64,000 nt of DNA from Aphrophora alni (taxonomy: Eukaryota > Arthropoda > Insecta > Hemiptera > Aphrophoridae): the NCBI GenBank assembly GCA_963513935.1, contig OY740773.1, positions 103,959,291 through 104,023,290 on the forward strand. The letters run 5' to 3'. The notes under the pieces were generated by a model, which was not told where the DNA came from, searched no databases, and saw nothing but the letters and a program-made list of their open reading frames with translations. Numbering within the stretch: the first letter of the stretch is position 1; every line of letters starts with the position of its first letter. This document shows positions 10,461 to 25,400 of this stretch, piece by piece. Both the position numbers and the translations under genes were made by a program.

Positions 10461-13400
10461 ATGGAATCATTCAACAGACGTATTCCAATGAACAAATCTG
10501 CACTATGGCTGAAGAGATTGATTCTGTCTATTTACTTCTATCAATGGTAACTGCGTGGGTATGATAGGTGTGGGGTATGGAATCATTCAACAGAAGTATT
10601 CCAATGAACAAATCTGCACTATAATCCTTGTATGACTGAAGCGATTGATTCTGTCTATTTACTTCTATCAATGGTAACTGCGTGGGTATGATAGGTGTGG
10701 GGTATGGAATCATTCAACAGACGTATTCCAATGAACAAATCTGCACTATAATCCTTGTATGACTGAAGAGATTGATTCTGTCTATTTACTTCTATCAATG
10801 GTAACTGCGTGGGTATGATAGGTGTGGGGTGTGGAATCATTCAACAGAAGTATTCCAATGAACAAATCTGCACTATAATCCTTGTATGACTGAAGCGATT
10901 GATTCTGTCTATTTACTTCTATCAATGGTAACTGCGTGGGTATGATAGGTGTGGGGTGTGGAATCATTCAACAGAAGTATTCCAATGAACAAATCTGCAC
11001 TATAATCCTTGTATGACTGAAGCGATTGATTCTGTCTATTTACTTCTATCAATGGTAACTGCGTGGGTATGATAGGTGTGGGGTATGGAATCATTCAACA
11101 GACGTATTCCAATGAACAAATCTGCACTATAATCCTTGTATGACTGAAGAGATTGATTCTGTCTATTTACTTCTATCAATGGTAACTGCGTGGGTATGAT
11201 AGGTGTGGGGTATGGAATCATTCAACAGACGTATTCCAATGAACAAATCTGCACTATAATCCTTGTATGACTGAAGAGATTGATTCTGTCTATTTACTTC
11301 TATCAATGGTAACTGCGTGGGTATGATAGGTGTGGGGTATGGAATCATTCAACAGACGTATTCCAATGAACAAATCTGCACTATAATCCTTGTATGACTG
11401 AAGCGATTGATTCTGTCTATTTACTTCTATCAATGGTAACTGCGTGGGTATGATAGGTGTGGGGTATGGAATCATTCAACAGACGTATTCCAATGAACAA
11501 ATCTGCACTATAATCCTTGTATGACTGAAGAGATTGATTCTGTCTATTTACTTCTATCAATGGTAACTGCGTGGGTATGATAGGTGTGGGGTGTGGAATC
11601 ATTCAACAGAAGTATTCCAATGAACAAATCTGCACTATAATCCTTGTATGACTGAAGCGATTGATTCTGTCTATTTACTTCTATCAATGGTAACTGCGTG
11701 GGTATGATAGGTGTGGGGTATGGAATCATTCAACAGACGTATTCCAATGAACAAATCTGCACTATAATCCTTGTATGACTGAAGCGATTGATTCTGTCTA
11801 TTTACTTCTATCAATGGTAACTGCGTGGGTATGATAGGTGTGGGGTATGGAATCATTCAACAGACGTATTCCAATGAACAAATCTGCACTATAATCCTTG
11901 TATGACTGAAGAGATTGATTCTGTCTATTTACTTCTATCAATGGTAACTGCGTGGGTATGATAGGTGTGGGGTGTGGAATCATTCAACAGAAGTATTCCA
12001 ATGAACAAATCTGCACTATAATCCTTGTATGACTGAAGCGATTGATTCTGTCTATTTACTTCTATCAATGGTAACTGCGTGGGTATGATAGGTGTGGGGT
12101 GTGGAATCATTCAACAGAAGTATTCCAATGAACAAATCTGCACTATAATCCTTGTATGACTGAAGAGATTGATTCTGTGTATTTACTTCTATCAATGGTA
12201 ACTGCGTGGGTATGATAGGTGTGGGGTGTGGAATCATTCAACAGAAGTATTCCAATGAACAAATCTGCACTATAATCCTTGTATGACTGAAGAGATTGAT
12301 TCTGTCTATTTACTTCTATCAATGGTAACTGCGTGGGTATGATAGGTGTGGGGTATGGAATCATTCAACAGAAGTATTCCAATGAACAAATCTGCACTAT
12401 AATCCTTGTATGACTGAAGAGATTGATTCTGTGTATTTACTTCTATCAATGGTAACTGCGTGGGTATGATAGGTGTGGGGTGTGGAATCATTCAACAGAA
12501 GTATTCCAATGAACAAATCTGCACTATAATCCTTGTATGACTGAAGAGATTGATTCTGTCTATTTACTTCTATCAATGGTAACTGCGTGGGTATGATAGG
12601 TGTGGGGTATGGAATCATTCAACAGAAGTATTCCAAGGAACAAATCTGCACTATAATCCTTGTATGACTGAAGAGATTGATTCTGTCTATTTACTTCTAT
12701 CAATGGTAACTGCGTGGGTATGATAGGTGTGGGGTATGGAATCATTCAACAGAAGTATTCCAATGAACAAATCTGCACTATAATCCTTGTATGACTGAAG
12801 AGATTGATTCTGTCTATTTACTTCTATCAATGGTAACTGCGTGGGTATGATAGGTGTGGGGTATGGAATCATTCAACAGAAGTATTCCAATGAACAAATC
12901 TGCACTATAATCCTTGTATGACTGAAGAGATTGATTCTGTCTATTTACTTCTATCAATGGTAACTGCGTGGGTATGATAGGTGTGGGGTATGGAATCATT
13001 CAACAGAAGTATTCCAAGGAACAAATCTGCACTATAATCCTTGTATGACTGAAGAGATTGATTCTGTCTATTTACTTCTATCAATGGTAACTGCGTGGGT
13101 ATGATAGGTGTGGGGTATGGAATCATTCAACAGAAGTATTCCAAGGAACAAATCTGCACTATAATCCTTGTATGACTGAAGAGATTGATTCTGTCTATTT
13201 ACTTCTATCAATGGTAACTGCGTGGGTATGATAGGTGTGGGGTATGGAATCATTCAACAGAAGTATTCCAATGAACAAATCTGCACTATAATCCTTGTAT
13301 GACTGAAGAGATTGATTCTGTCTATTTACTTCTATCAATGGTAACTGCGTGGGTATGATAGGTGTGGGGTATGGAATCATTCAACAGAAGTATTCCAATG

Positions 13401-16400
13401 AACAAATCTGCACTATAATCCTTGTATGACTGAAGAGATTGATTCTGTCTATTTACTTCTATCAATGGTAACTGCGTGGGTATGATAGGTGTGGGGTATG
13501 GAATCATTCAACAGAAGTATTCCAATGAACAAATCTGCACTATAATCCTTGTATGACTGAAGAGATTGATTCTGTCTATTTACTTCTATCAATGGTAACT
13601 GCGTGGGTATGATAGGTGTGGGGTGTGGAATCATTCAACAGACGTATTCCAATGAACAAATCTGCACTATAATCCTTGTATGACTGAAGAGATTGATTCT
13701 GTCTTTTTACTTCTATCAATGGTAACTGCGTGGGTATGATAGGTGTGGGGTGTGGAATCATTCAACAGAAGTATTCCAATGAACAAATCTGCACTATAAT
13801 CCTTGTATGACTGAAGCGATTGATTCTGTCTATTTACTTCTATCAATGGTAACTGTGTGGGTATGATAGGTGTGGGGTGTGGAATCATTCAACAGAAGTA
13901 TTCCAATGAACAAATCTGCACTATAATCCTTGTATGACTGAAGCGATTGATTCTGTCTATTTACTTCTATCAATGGTAACTGCGTGGGTATGATAGGTGT
14001 GGGGTGTGGAATCATTCAACAGAAGTATTCCAATGAACAAATCTGCACTATAATCCTTGTATGACTGAAGAGATTGATTCTGTCTATTTACTTCTATCAA
14101 TGGTAACTGTGTGGGTATGATAGTTGTGGGGTATGGAATCATTCAACAGACGTATTCCAATGAACAAATCTGCACTATAATCCTTGTATGACTGAAGCGA
14201 TTGATTCTGTCTATTTACTTCTATCAATGGTAACTGCGTGGGTATGATAGGTGTGGGGTATGGAATCATTTAACAGAAGTATTCCAATGAACAAATCTTC
14301 ACTATAATCCTTGTATGACTGAAGAGATTGATTCTGTCTATTTACTTCTATCAATGGTAACTGTGTGGGTATGATAGGTGTGGGGTATGGAATCATTCAA
14401 CAGAAGTATTCCAATGAACAAATCTGCACTATAATCCTTGTATGACTGAAGCGATTGATTCTGTCTATTTACTTCTATCAATGGTAACTGCGTGGGTATG
14501 ATAGGTGTGGGGTATGGAATCATTCAACAGAAGTATTCCAATGAACAAATCTTCAATATAATCCTTGTATGACTGAAGAGATTGATTCTGTCTATTTACT
14601 TCTATCAATGGTAACTGCGTGGGTATGATAGTTGTGGGGTATGGAATCATTCAACAGAAGTATTCCAAGGAACAAATCTGCACTATAATCCTTGTATGAC
14701 TGAAGCGATTGATTCTGTCTATTTACTTCTATCAATGGTAACTGTGTGGGTATGATAGGTGTGGGGTATGGAATCATTCAACAGAAGTATTCCAATGAAC
14801 AAATCTGCACTATAATCCTTGTATGACTGAAGCGATTGATTCTGTCTATTTACTTCTATCAATGGTAACTGCGTGGGTATGATAGGTGTGGGGTATGGAA
14901 TCATTCAACAGAAGTATTCCAATGAACAAATCTGCACTATAATCCTTGTATGACTGAAGCGATTGATTCTGTCTATTTACTTCTATCAATGGTAACTGTG
15001 TGGGTATGATAGGTGTGGGGTGTGGAATCATTCAACAGAAGTATTCCAATGAACAAATCTTCACTATAATCCTTGTATGACTGAAGCGATTGATTCTGTC
15101 TATTTACTTCTATCAATGGTAACTGCGTGGGTATGATAGGTGTGGGGTATGGAATCATTCAACAGAAGTATTCCAATGAACAAATCTTCACTATAATCCT
15201 TGTATGACTGAAGAGATTGATTCTGTCTATTTACTTCTATCAATGGTAACTGCGTGGGTATGATAGGTGTGGGGTATGGAATCATTCAACAGAAGTATTC
15301 CAATGAACAAATCTTCACTATAATCCTTGTATGACTGAAGCGATTGATTCTGTCTATTTACTTCTATCAATGGTAACTGCGTGGGTATGATAGGTGTGGG
15401 GTATGGAATCATTCAACAGAAGTATTCCAATGAACAAATCTTCACTATAATCCTTGTATGACTGAAGCGATTGATTCTGTCTATTTACTTCTATCAATGG
15501 TAACTGCGTGGGTATGATAGGTGTGGGGTATGGAATCATTCAACAGAAGTATTCCAATGAACAAATCTTCACTATAATCCTTGTATGACTGAAGAGATTG
15601 ATTCTGTCTATTTACTTCTATCAATGGTAACTGCGTGGGTATGATAGGTGTGGGGTGTGGAATCATTCAACAGAAGTATTCCAATGAACAAATCTTCAAT
15701 ATAATCCTTGTATGACTGAAGAGATTGATTCTGTCTATTTACTTCTATCAATGGTAACTACGTGGGTATGATAGGTGTGGGGTATGGAATCATTCAACAG
15801 AAGTATTCCAAGGAACAAATCTGCACTATAATCCTTGTATGACTGAAGCGATTGATTCTATCTATTTACTTCTATCAATGGTAACTGCGTGGGTATGATA
15901 GGTGTGGGGTATGGAATCATTCAACAGAAGTATTCCAAGGAACAAATCTGCACTATAATCCTTGTATGACTGAAGAGATTGATTCTGTCTATTTACTTCT
16001 ATCAATGGTAACTGCGTGGGTATGATAGGTGTGGGGTGTGGAATCATTCAACAGAAGTATTCCAATGAACAAATCTTCACTATAATCCTTGTATGACTGA
16101 AGCGATTGATTCTGTCTATTTACTTCTATCAATGGTAACTGCGTGGGTATGATAGGTGTGGGGTATGGAATCATTCAACAGAAGTATTCCAAGGAACAAA
16201 TCTGCACTATAATCCTTGTATGACTGAAGCGATTGATTCTGTCTATTTACTTCTATCAATGGTAACTGCGTGGGTATGATAGGTGTGGGGTATGGAATCA
16301 TTCAACAGAAGTATTCCAATGAACAAATCTTCACTATAATCCTTGTATGACTGAAGCGATTGATTCTGTCTATTTACTTCTATCAATGGTAACTGCGTGG

Positions 16401-19400
16401 GTATGATAGGTGTGGGGTATGGAATCATTCAACAGAAGTATTCCAATGAACAAATCTTCACTATAATCCTTGTATGACTGAAGAGATTGATTCTGTCTAT
16501 TTACTTCTATCAATGGTAACTGCGTGGGTATGATAGGTGTGGGGTGTGGAATCATTCAACAGAAGTATTCCAATGAACAAATCTTCAATATAATCCTTGT
16601 ATGACTGAAGAGATTGATTCTGTCTATTTACTTCTATCAATGGTAACTGCGTGGGTATGATAGGTGTGGGGTATGGAATCATTCAACAGAAGTATTCCAA
16701 GGAACAAATCTGCACTATAATCCTTGTATGACTGAAGCGATTGATTCTGTCTATTTACTTCTATCAATGGTAACTGCATGGGTATGATAGGTGTGGGGTA
16801 TGGAATCATTCAACAGAAGTATTCCAATGAACAAATCTGCACTCTAATCCTTGTATGACTGAAGCGATTGATTCTGTCTATTTACTTCTATCAATGGTAA
16901 CTGTGTGGGTATGATAGGTGTGGGGTGTGGAATCATTCAACAGAAGTATTCCAATGAACAAATCTGCACTATAATCCTTGTATGACTGAAGCGATTGATT
17001 CTGTCTATTTACTTCTATCAATGGTAACTGCGTGGGTATGATAGGTGTGGGGTGTGGAATCATTCAACAGAAGTATTCCAATGAACAAATCTGCACTATA
17101 ATCCTTGTATGACTGAAGAGATTGATTCTGTCTATTTACTTCTATCAATGGTAACTGTGTGGGTATGATAGTTGTGGGGTATGGAATCATTCAACAGACG
17201 TATTCCAATGAACAAATCTGCACTATAATCCTTGTATGACTGAAGCGATTGATTCTGTCTATTTACTTCTATCAATGGTAACTGCGTGGGTATGATAGGT
17301 GTGGGGTATGGAATCATTCAACAGAAGTATTCCAATGAACAAATCTTCACTATAATCCTTGTATGACTGAAGAGATTGATTCTGTCTATTTACTTCTATC
17401 AATGGTAACTGCGTGGGTATGATAGTTGTGGGGTATGGAATCATTCAACAGAAGTATTCCAAGGAACAAATCTGCACTATAATCCTTGTATGACTGAAGC
17501 GATTGATTCTGTCTATTTACTTCTATCAATGGTAACTGTGTGGGTATGATAGGTGTGGGGTATGGAATCATTCAACAGAAGTATTCCAATGAACAAATCT
17601 GCACTATAATCCTTGTATGACTGAAGCGATTGATTCTGTCTATTTACTTCTATCAATGGTAACTGCGTGGGTATGATAGGTGTGGGGTGTGGAATCATTC
17701 AACAGAAGTATTCCAATGAACAAATCTTCACTATAATCCTTGTATGACTGAAGCGATTGATTCTGTCTATTTACTTCTATCAATGGTAACTGCGTGGGTA
17801 TGATAGGTGTGGGGTATGGAATCATTCAACAGAAGTATTCCAATGAACAAATCTTCACTATAATCCTTGTATGACTGAAGAGATTGATTCTGTCTATTTA
17901 CTTCTATCAATGGTAACTGCGTGGGTATGATAGGTGTGGGGTATGGAATCATTCAACAGAAGTATTCCAATGAACAAATCTTCACTATAATCCTTGTATG
18001 ACTGAAGCGATTGATTCTGTCTATTTACTTCTATCAATGGTAACTGCGTGGGTATGATAGGTGTGGGGTATGGAATCATTCAACAGAAGTATTCCAATGA
18101 ACAAATCTTCACTATAATCCTTGTATGACTGAAGCGATTGATTCTGTCTATTTACTTCTATCAATGGTAACTGCGTGGGTATGATAGGTGTGGGGTATGG
18201 AATCATTCAACAGAAGTATTCCAATGAACAAATCTGCACTATAATCCTTGTATGACTGAAGAGATTGATTCTGTCTATTTACTTCTATCAATGGTAACTG
18301 CGTGGGTATGATAGGTGTGGGGTATGGAATCATTCAACAGAAGTATTCCAATGAACAAATCTTCACTATAATCCTTGTATGACTGAAGCGATTGATTCTG
18401 TCTATTTACTTCTATCAATGGTAACTGCGTGGGTATGATAGGTGTGGGGTATGGAATCATTCAACAGAAGTATTCCAATGAACAAATCTTCACTATAATC
18501 CTTGTATGACTGAAGCGATTGATTCTGTCTATTTACTTCTATCAATGGTAACTGCGTGGGTATGATAGGTGTGGGGTATGGAATCATTCAACAGAAGTAT
18601 TCCAATGAACAAATCTGCACTATAATCCTTGTATGACTGAAGAGATTGATTCTGTCTATTTACTTCTATCAATGGTAACTGCGTGGGTATGATAGGTGTG
18701 GGGTATGGAATCATTCAACAGAAGTATTCCAATGAACAAATCTTCACTATAATCCTTGTATGACTGAAGAGATTGATTCTGTCTATTTACTTCTATCAAT
18801 GGTAACTGCGTGGGTATGATAGGTGTGGGGTGTGGAATCATTCAACAGAAGTATTCCAATGAACAAATCTTCAATATAATCCTTGTATGACTGAAGAGAT
18901 TGATTCTGTCTATTTACTTCTATCAATGGTAACTGCGTGGGTATGATAGGTGTGGGGTGTGGAATCATTCAACAGAAGTATTCCAATGAACAAATCTTCA
19001 CTATAATCCTTGTATGACTGAAGCGATTGATTCTGTCTATTTACTTCTATCAATGGTAACTGCGTGGGTATGATAGGTGTGGGGTATGGAATCATTCAAC
19101 AGAAGTATTCCAATGAACAAATCTTCACTATAATCCTTGTATGACTGAAGCGATTGATTCTGTCTATTTACTTCTATCAATGGTAACTGCGTGGGTATGA
19201 TAGGTGTGGGGTATGGAATCATTCAACAGAAGTATTCCAATGAACAAATCTTCACTATAATCCTTGTATGACTGAAGCGATTGATTCTGTCTATTTACTT
19301 CTATCAATGGTAACTGCGTGGGTATGATAGGTGTGGGGTATGGAATCATTCAACAGAAGTATTCCAAGGAACAAATCTGCACTATAATCCTTGTATGACT

Positions 19401-22400
19401 GAAGAGATTGATTCTGTCTATTTACTTCTATCAATGGTAACTGCGTGGGTATGATAGGTGTGGGGTGTGGAATCATTCAACAGAAGTATTCCAATGAACA
19501 AATCTTCACTATAATCCTTGTATGACTGAAGCGATTGATTCTGTCTATTTACTTCTATCAATGGTAACTGCGTGGGTATGATAGGTGTGGGGTATGGAAT
19601 CATTCAACAGAAGTATTCCAATGAACAAATCTTCACTATAATCCTTGTATGACTGAAGCGATTGATTCTGTCTATTTACTTCTATCAATGGTAACTGCGT
19701 GGGTATGATAGGTGTGGGGTATGGAATCATTCAACAGAAGTATTCCAATGAACAAATCTTCACTATAATCCTTGTATGACTGAAGAGATTGATTCTGTCT
19801 ATTTACTTCTATCAATGGTAACTGCGTGGGTATGATAGGTGTGGGGTGTGGAATCATTCAACAGAAGTATTCCAATGAACAAATCTTCAATATAATCCTT
19901 GTATGACTGAAGAGATTGATTCTGTCTATTTACTTCTATCAATGGTAACTGCGTGGGTATGATAGGTGTGGGGTATGGAATCATTCAACAGAAGTATTTC
20001 AAGGAACAAATCTGCACTATAATCCTTGTATGACTGAAGCGATTGATTCTGTCTATTTACTTCTATCAATGGTAACTGCGTGGGTATGATAGGTGTGGGG
20101 TATGGAATCATTCAACAGAAGTATTCCAATGAACAAATCTGCACTCTAATCCTTGTATGACTGAAGCGATTGATTCTGTCTATTTACTTCTATCAATGGT
20201 AACTGCGTGGGTATGATAGGTGTGGGGTATGGAATCATTCAACAGAAGTATTCCAATGAACAAATCTGCACTCTAATCCTTGTATGACTGAAGAGATTGA
20301 TTCTGTCTATTTACTTCTATCAATGGTAACTGCGTGGGTATGATAGGTGGGGGGTATGGAATCATTCAACAGAAGTATTCCAATGAACAAATCTTCACTA
20401 TAATCCTTGTATGACTGAAGAGATTGATTCTGTCTATTTACTTCTATCAATGGTAACTGCGTGGGTATGATAGGTGTGGGGTATGGAATCATTCAACAGA
20501 AGTATTCCAAGGAACAAATCTGCACTATAATCCTTGTATGACTGAAGCGATTGATTCTGTCTATTTACTTCTATCAATGGTAACTGCGTGGGTATGATAG
20601 GTGTGGGGTGTGGAATCATTCAACAGAAGTATTCCAAGGAACAAATCTGCACTATAATCCTTGTATGACTGAAGAGATTGATTCTGTCTATTTACTTCTA
20701 TCAATGGTAACTGTGTGGGTATGATAGTTGTGGGGTATGGAATCATTCAACAGACGTATTCCAATGAACAAATCTGCACTATAATCCTTGTATGACTGAA
20801 GCGATTGATTCTGTCTATTTACTTCTATCAATGGTAACTGTGTGGGTATGATAGGTGTGGGGTATGGAATCATTCAACAGAAGTATTCCAATGAACAAAT
20901 CTGCACTATAATCCTTGTATGACTGAAGCGATTGATTCTGTCTATTTACTTCTATCAATGGTAACTGTGTGGGTATGATAGGTGTGGGGTGTGGAATCAT
21001 TCAACAGAAGTATTCCAATGAACAAATCTGCACTATAATCCTTGTATGACTGAAGCGATTGATTCTGTCTATTTACTTCTATCAATGGTAACTGTGTGGG
21101 TATGATAGGTGTGGGGTGTGGAATCATTCAACAGAAGTATTCCAATGAACAAATCTGCACTATAATCCTTGTATGACTGAAGCGATTGATTCTGTCTATT
21201 TACTTCTATCAATGGTAACTGCGTGGGTATGATAGGTGTGGGGTGTGGAATCATTCAACAGAAGTATTCCAATGAACAAATCTTCACTATAATCCTTGTA
21301 TGACTGAAGCGATTGATTCTGTCTATTTACTTCTATCAATGGTAACTGCGTGGGTATGATAGGTGTGGGGTATGGAATCATTCAACAGAAGTATTCCAAT
21401 GAACAAATCTGCACTATAATCCTTGTATGACTGAAGAGATTGATTCTGTCTATTTACTTCTATCAATGGTAACTGCGTGGGTATGATAGGTGTGGGGTGT
21501 GGAATCATTCAACAGAAGTATTCCAATGAACAAATCTTCAATATAATCCTTGTATGACTAAAGCGATTGATTCTGTCTATTTACTTCTATCAATGGTAAC
21601 TGCGTGGGTATGATAGGTGTGGGGTATGGAATCATTCAACAGAAGTATTCCAAGGAACAAATCTTCACTATAATCCTTGTATGACTGAAGAGATTGATTC
21701 TGTCTATTTACTTCTATCAATGGTAACTGCGTGGGTATGATAGGTGTGGGGTATGGAATCATTCAACAGAAGTATTCCAATGAACAAATCTTCAATATAA
21801 TCCTTGTATGACTGAAGAGATTGATTCTGTCTATTTACTTCTATCAATGGTAACTGCGTGGGTATGATAGGTGTGGGGTGTGGAATCATTCAACAGAAGT
21901 ATTCCAATGAACAAATCTTCAATATAATCCTTGTATGACTGAAGCGATTGATTCTGTCTATTTACTTCTATCAATGGTAACTGCGTGGGTATGATAGGTG
22001 TGGGGTGTGGAATCATTCAACAGAAGTATTCCAATGAACAAATCTGCACTATAATCCTTGTATGACTGAAGAGATTGATTCTGTCTATTTACTTCTATCA
22101 ATGGTAACTGCGTGGGTATGATAGGTGTGGGGTGTGGAATCATTCAACAGAAGTATTCCAATGAACAAATCTGCACTATAATCCTTGTATGACTGAAGAG
22201 ATTGATTCTGTCTATTTACTTCTATCAATGGTAACTGCGTGGGTATGATAGGTGTGGGGTGTGGAATCATTCAACAGAAGTATTCCAATGAACAAATCTT
22301 CAATATAATCCTTGTATGACTGAAGAGATTGATTCTGTCTATTTACTTCTATCAATGGTAACTGTGTGGGTATGATAGGTGTGGGGTATGGAATCATTCA

Positions 22401-25400
22401 ACAGAAGTATTCCAATGAACAAATCTTCAATATAATCCTTGTATGACTGAAGAGATTGATTCTGTCTATTTACTTCTATCAATGGTAACTGCGTGGGTAT
22501 GATAGGTGTGGGGTATGGAATCATTCAACAGAAGTATTCCAATGAACAAATCTTCACTATAATCCTTGTATGACTGAAGAGATTGATTCTGTCTATTTAC
22601 TTCTATCAATGGTAACTGCGTGGGTATGATAGGTGTGGGGTATGGAATCATTCAACAGAAGTATTCCAAGGAACAAATCTGCACTATAATCCTTGTATGA
22701 CTGAAGAGATTGATTCTGTCTATTTACTTCTATCAATGGTAACTGCGTGGGTATGATAGGTGTGGGGTGTGGAATCATTCAACAGAAGTATTCCAATGAA
22801 CAAATCTGCACTATAATCCTTGTATGACTGAAGAGATTGATTCTGTCTATTTACTTCTATCAATGGTAACTGCGTGGGTATGATAGGTGTGGGGTATGGA
22901 ATCATTCAACAGAAGTATTCCAATGAACAAATCTGCACTATAATCCTTGTATGATTGAAGAGATTGATTCTGTCTATTTACTTCTATCAATGGTAACTGC
23001 GTGGGTATGATAGGTGTGGGGTATGGAATCATTCAACAGAAGTATTCCAATGAACAAATCTGCACTATAATCCTTGTATGATTGAAGAGATTGATTCTGT
23101 CTATTTACTTCTATCAATGGTAACTGCGTGGGTATGATAGGTGTGGGGTATGGAATCATTCAACAGAAGTATTCCAATGAACAAATCTGCACTATAATCC
23201 TTGTATGACTGAAGAGATTGATTCTGTCTATTTACTTCTATCAATGGTAACTGCGTGGGTATGATAGGTGTGGGGTATGGAATCATTCAACAGAAGTATT
23301 CCAATGAACAAATCTGCACTATAATCCTTGTATGACTGAAGCGATTGATTCTGTCTATTTACTTCTATCAATGGTAACTGCGTGGGTATGATAGGTGTGG
23401 GGTGTGGAATCATTCAACAGAAGTATTCCAATGAACAAATCTTCACTATAATCCTTGTATGACTGAAGCGATTGATTCTGTCTATTTACTTCTATCAATG
23501 GTAACTGCGTGGGTATGATAGGTGTGGGGTATGGAATCATTCAACAGAAGTATTCCAATGAACAAATCTGCACTATAATCCTTGTATGACTGAAGCGATT
23601 GATTCTGTCTATTTACTTCTATCAATGGTAACTGCGTGGGTATGATAGGTGTGGGGTATGGAATCATTCAACAGAACTATTCCAATGAACAAATCTGCAC
23701 TATAATCCTTGTATGACTGAAGCGATTGATTCTGTGTATTTACTTCTATCAATGGTAACTGCGTGGGTATGATAGGTGTGGGGTATGGAATCATTCAACA
23801 GAACTATTCCAATGAACAAATCTTCACTATAATCCTTGTATGACTGAAGCGATTGATTCTGTCTATTTACTTCTATCAATGGTAACTGCGTGGGTATGAT
23901 AGGTGTGGGGTATGGAATCATTCAACAGAAGTATTCCAATGAACAAATCTGCACTATAATCCTTGTATGACTGAAGCGATTGATTCTGTCTATTTACTTC
24001 TATCAATGGTAACTGCGTGGGTATGATAGGTGTGGGGTATGGAATCATTCAACAGAACTATTCCAATGAACAAATCTGCACTATAATCCTTGTATGACTG
24101 AAGCGATTGATTCTGTGTATTTACTTCTATCAATGGTAACTGCGTGGGTATGATAGGTGTGGGGTATGGAATCATTCAACAGAACTATTCCAATGAACAA
24201 ATCTGCACTATAATCCTTGTATGACTGAAGAGATTGATTCTGTCTATTTACTTCTATCAATGGTAACTGCGTGGGTATGATAGGTGTGGGGTGTGGAATC
24301 ATTCAACAGAAGTATTCCAATGAACAAATCTTCACTATAATCCTTGTATGACTGAAGCGATTGATTCTGTCTATTTACTTCTATCAATGGTAACTGCGTG
24401 GGTATGATAGGTGTGGGGTGTGGAATCATTCAACAGAAGTATTCCAATGAACAAATCTGCACTATAATCCTTGTATGACTGAAGCGATTGATTCTGTCTA
24501 TTTACTTCTATCAATGGTAACTGCGTGGGTATGATAGGTGTGGGGTATGGAATCATTCAACAGAAGTATTCCAATGAACAAATCTGCACTATAATCCTTG
24601 TATGACTGAAGCGATTGATTCTGTCTATTTACTTCTATCAATGGTAACTGCGTGGGTATGATAGGTGTGGGGTATGGAATCATTCAACAGAAGTATTCCA
24701 ATGAACAAATCTTCACTATAATCCTTGTATGACTGAAGCGATTGATTCTGTGTATTTACTTCTATCAATGGTAACTGCGTGGGTATGATAGGTGTGGGGT
24801 GTGGAATCATTCAACAGAAGTATTCCAAGGAACAAATCTGCACTATAATCCTTGTATGACTGAAGAGATTGATTCTGTCTATTTACTTCTATCAATGGTA
24901 ACTGCGTGGGTATGATAGGTGTGGGGTATGGAATCATTCAACAGAAGTATTCCAAGGAACAAATCTGCACTATAATCCTTGTATGACTGAAGAGATTGAT
25001 TCTGTCTATTTACTTCTATCAATGGTAACTGCGTGGGTATGATAGGTGTGGGGTGTGGAATCATTCAACAGAAGTATTCCAATGAACAAATCTTCAATAT
25101 AATCCTTGTATGACTGAAGAGATTGATTCTGTCTATTTACTTCTATCAATGGTAACTGTGTGGGTATGATAGGTGTGGGGTATGGAATCATTCAACAGAA
25201 GTATTCCAATGAACAAATCTTCAATATAATCCTTGTATGACTGAAGAGATTGATTCTGTCTATTTACTTCTATCAATGGTAACTGCGTGGGTATGATAGG
25301 TGTGGGGTATGGAATCATTCAACAGAAGTATTCCAATGAACAAATCTGCACTATAATCCTTGTATGACTGAAGCGATTGATTCTGTCTATTTACTTCTAT

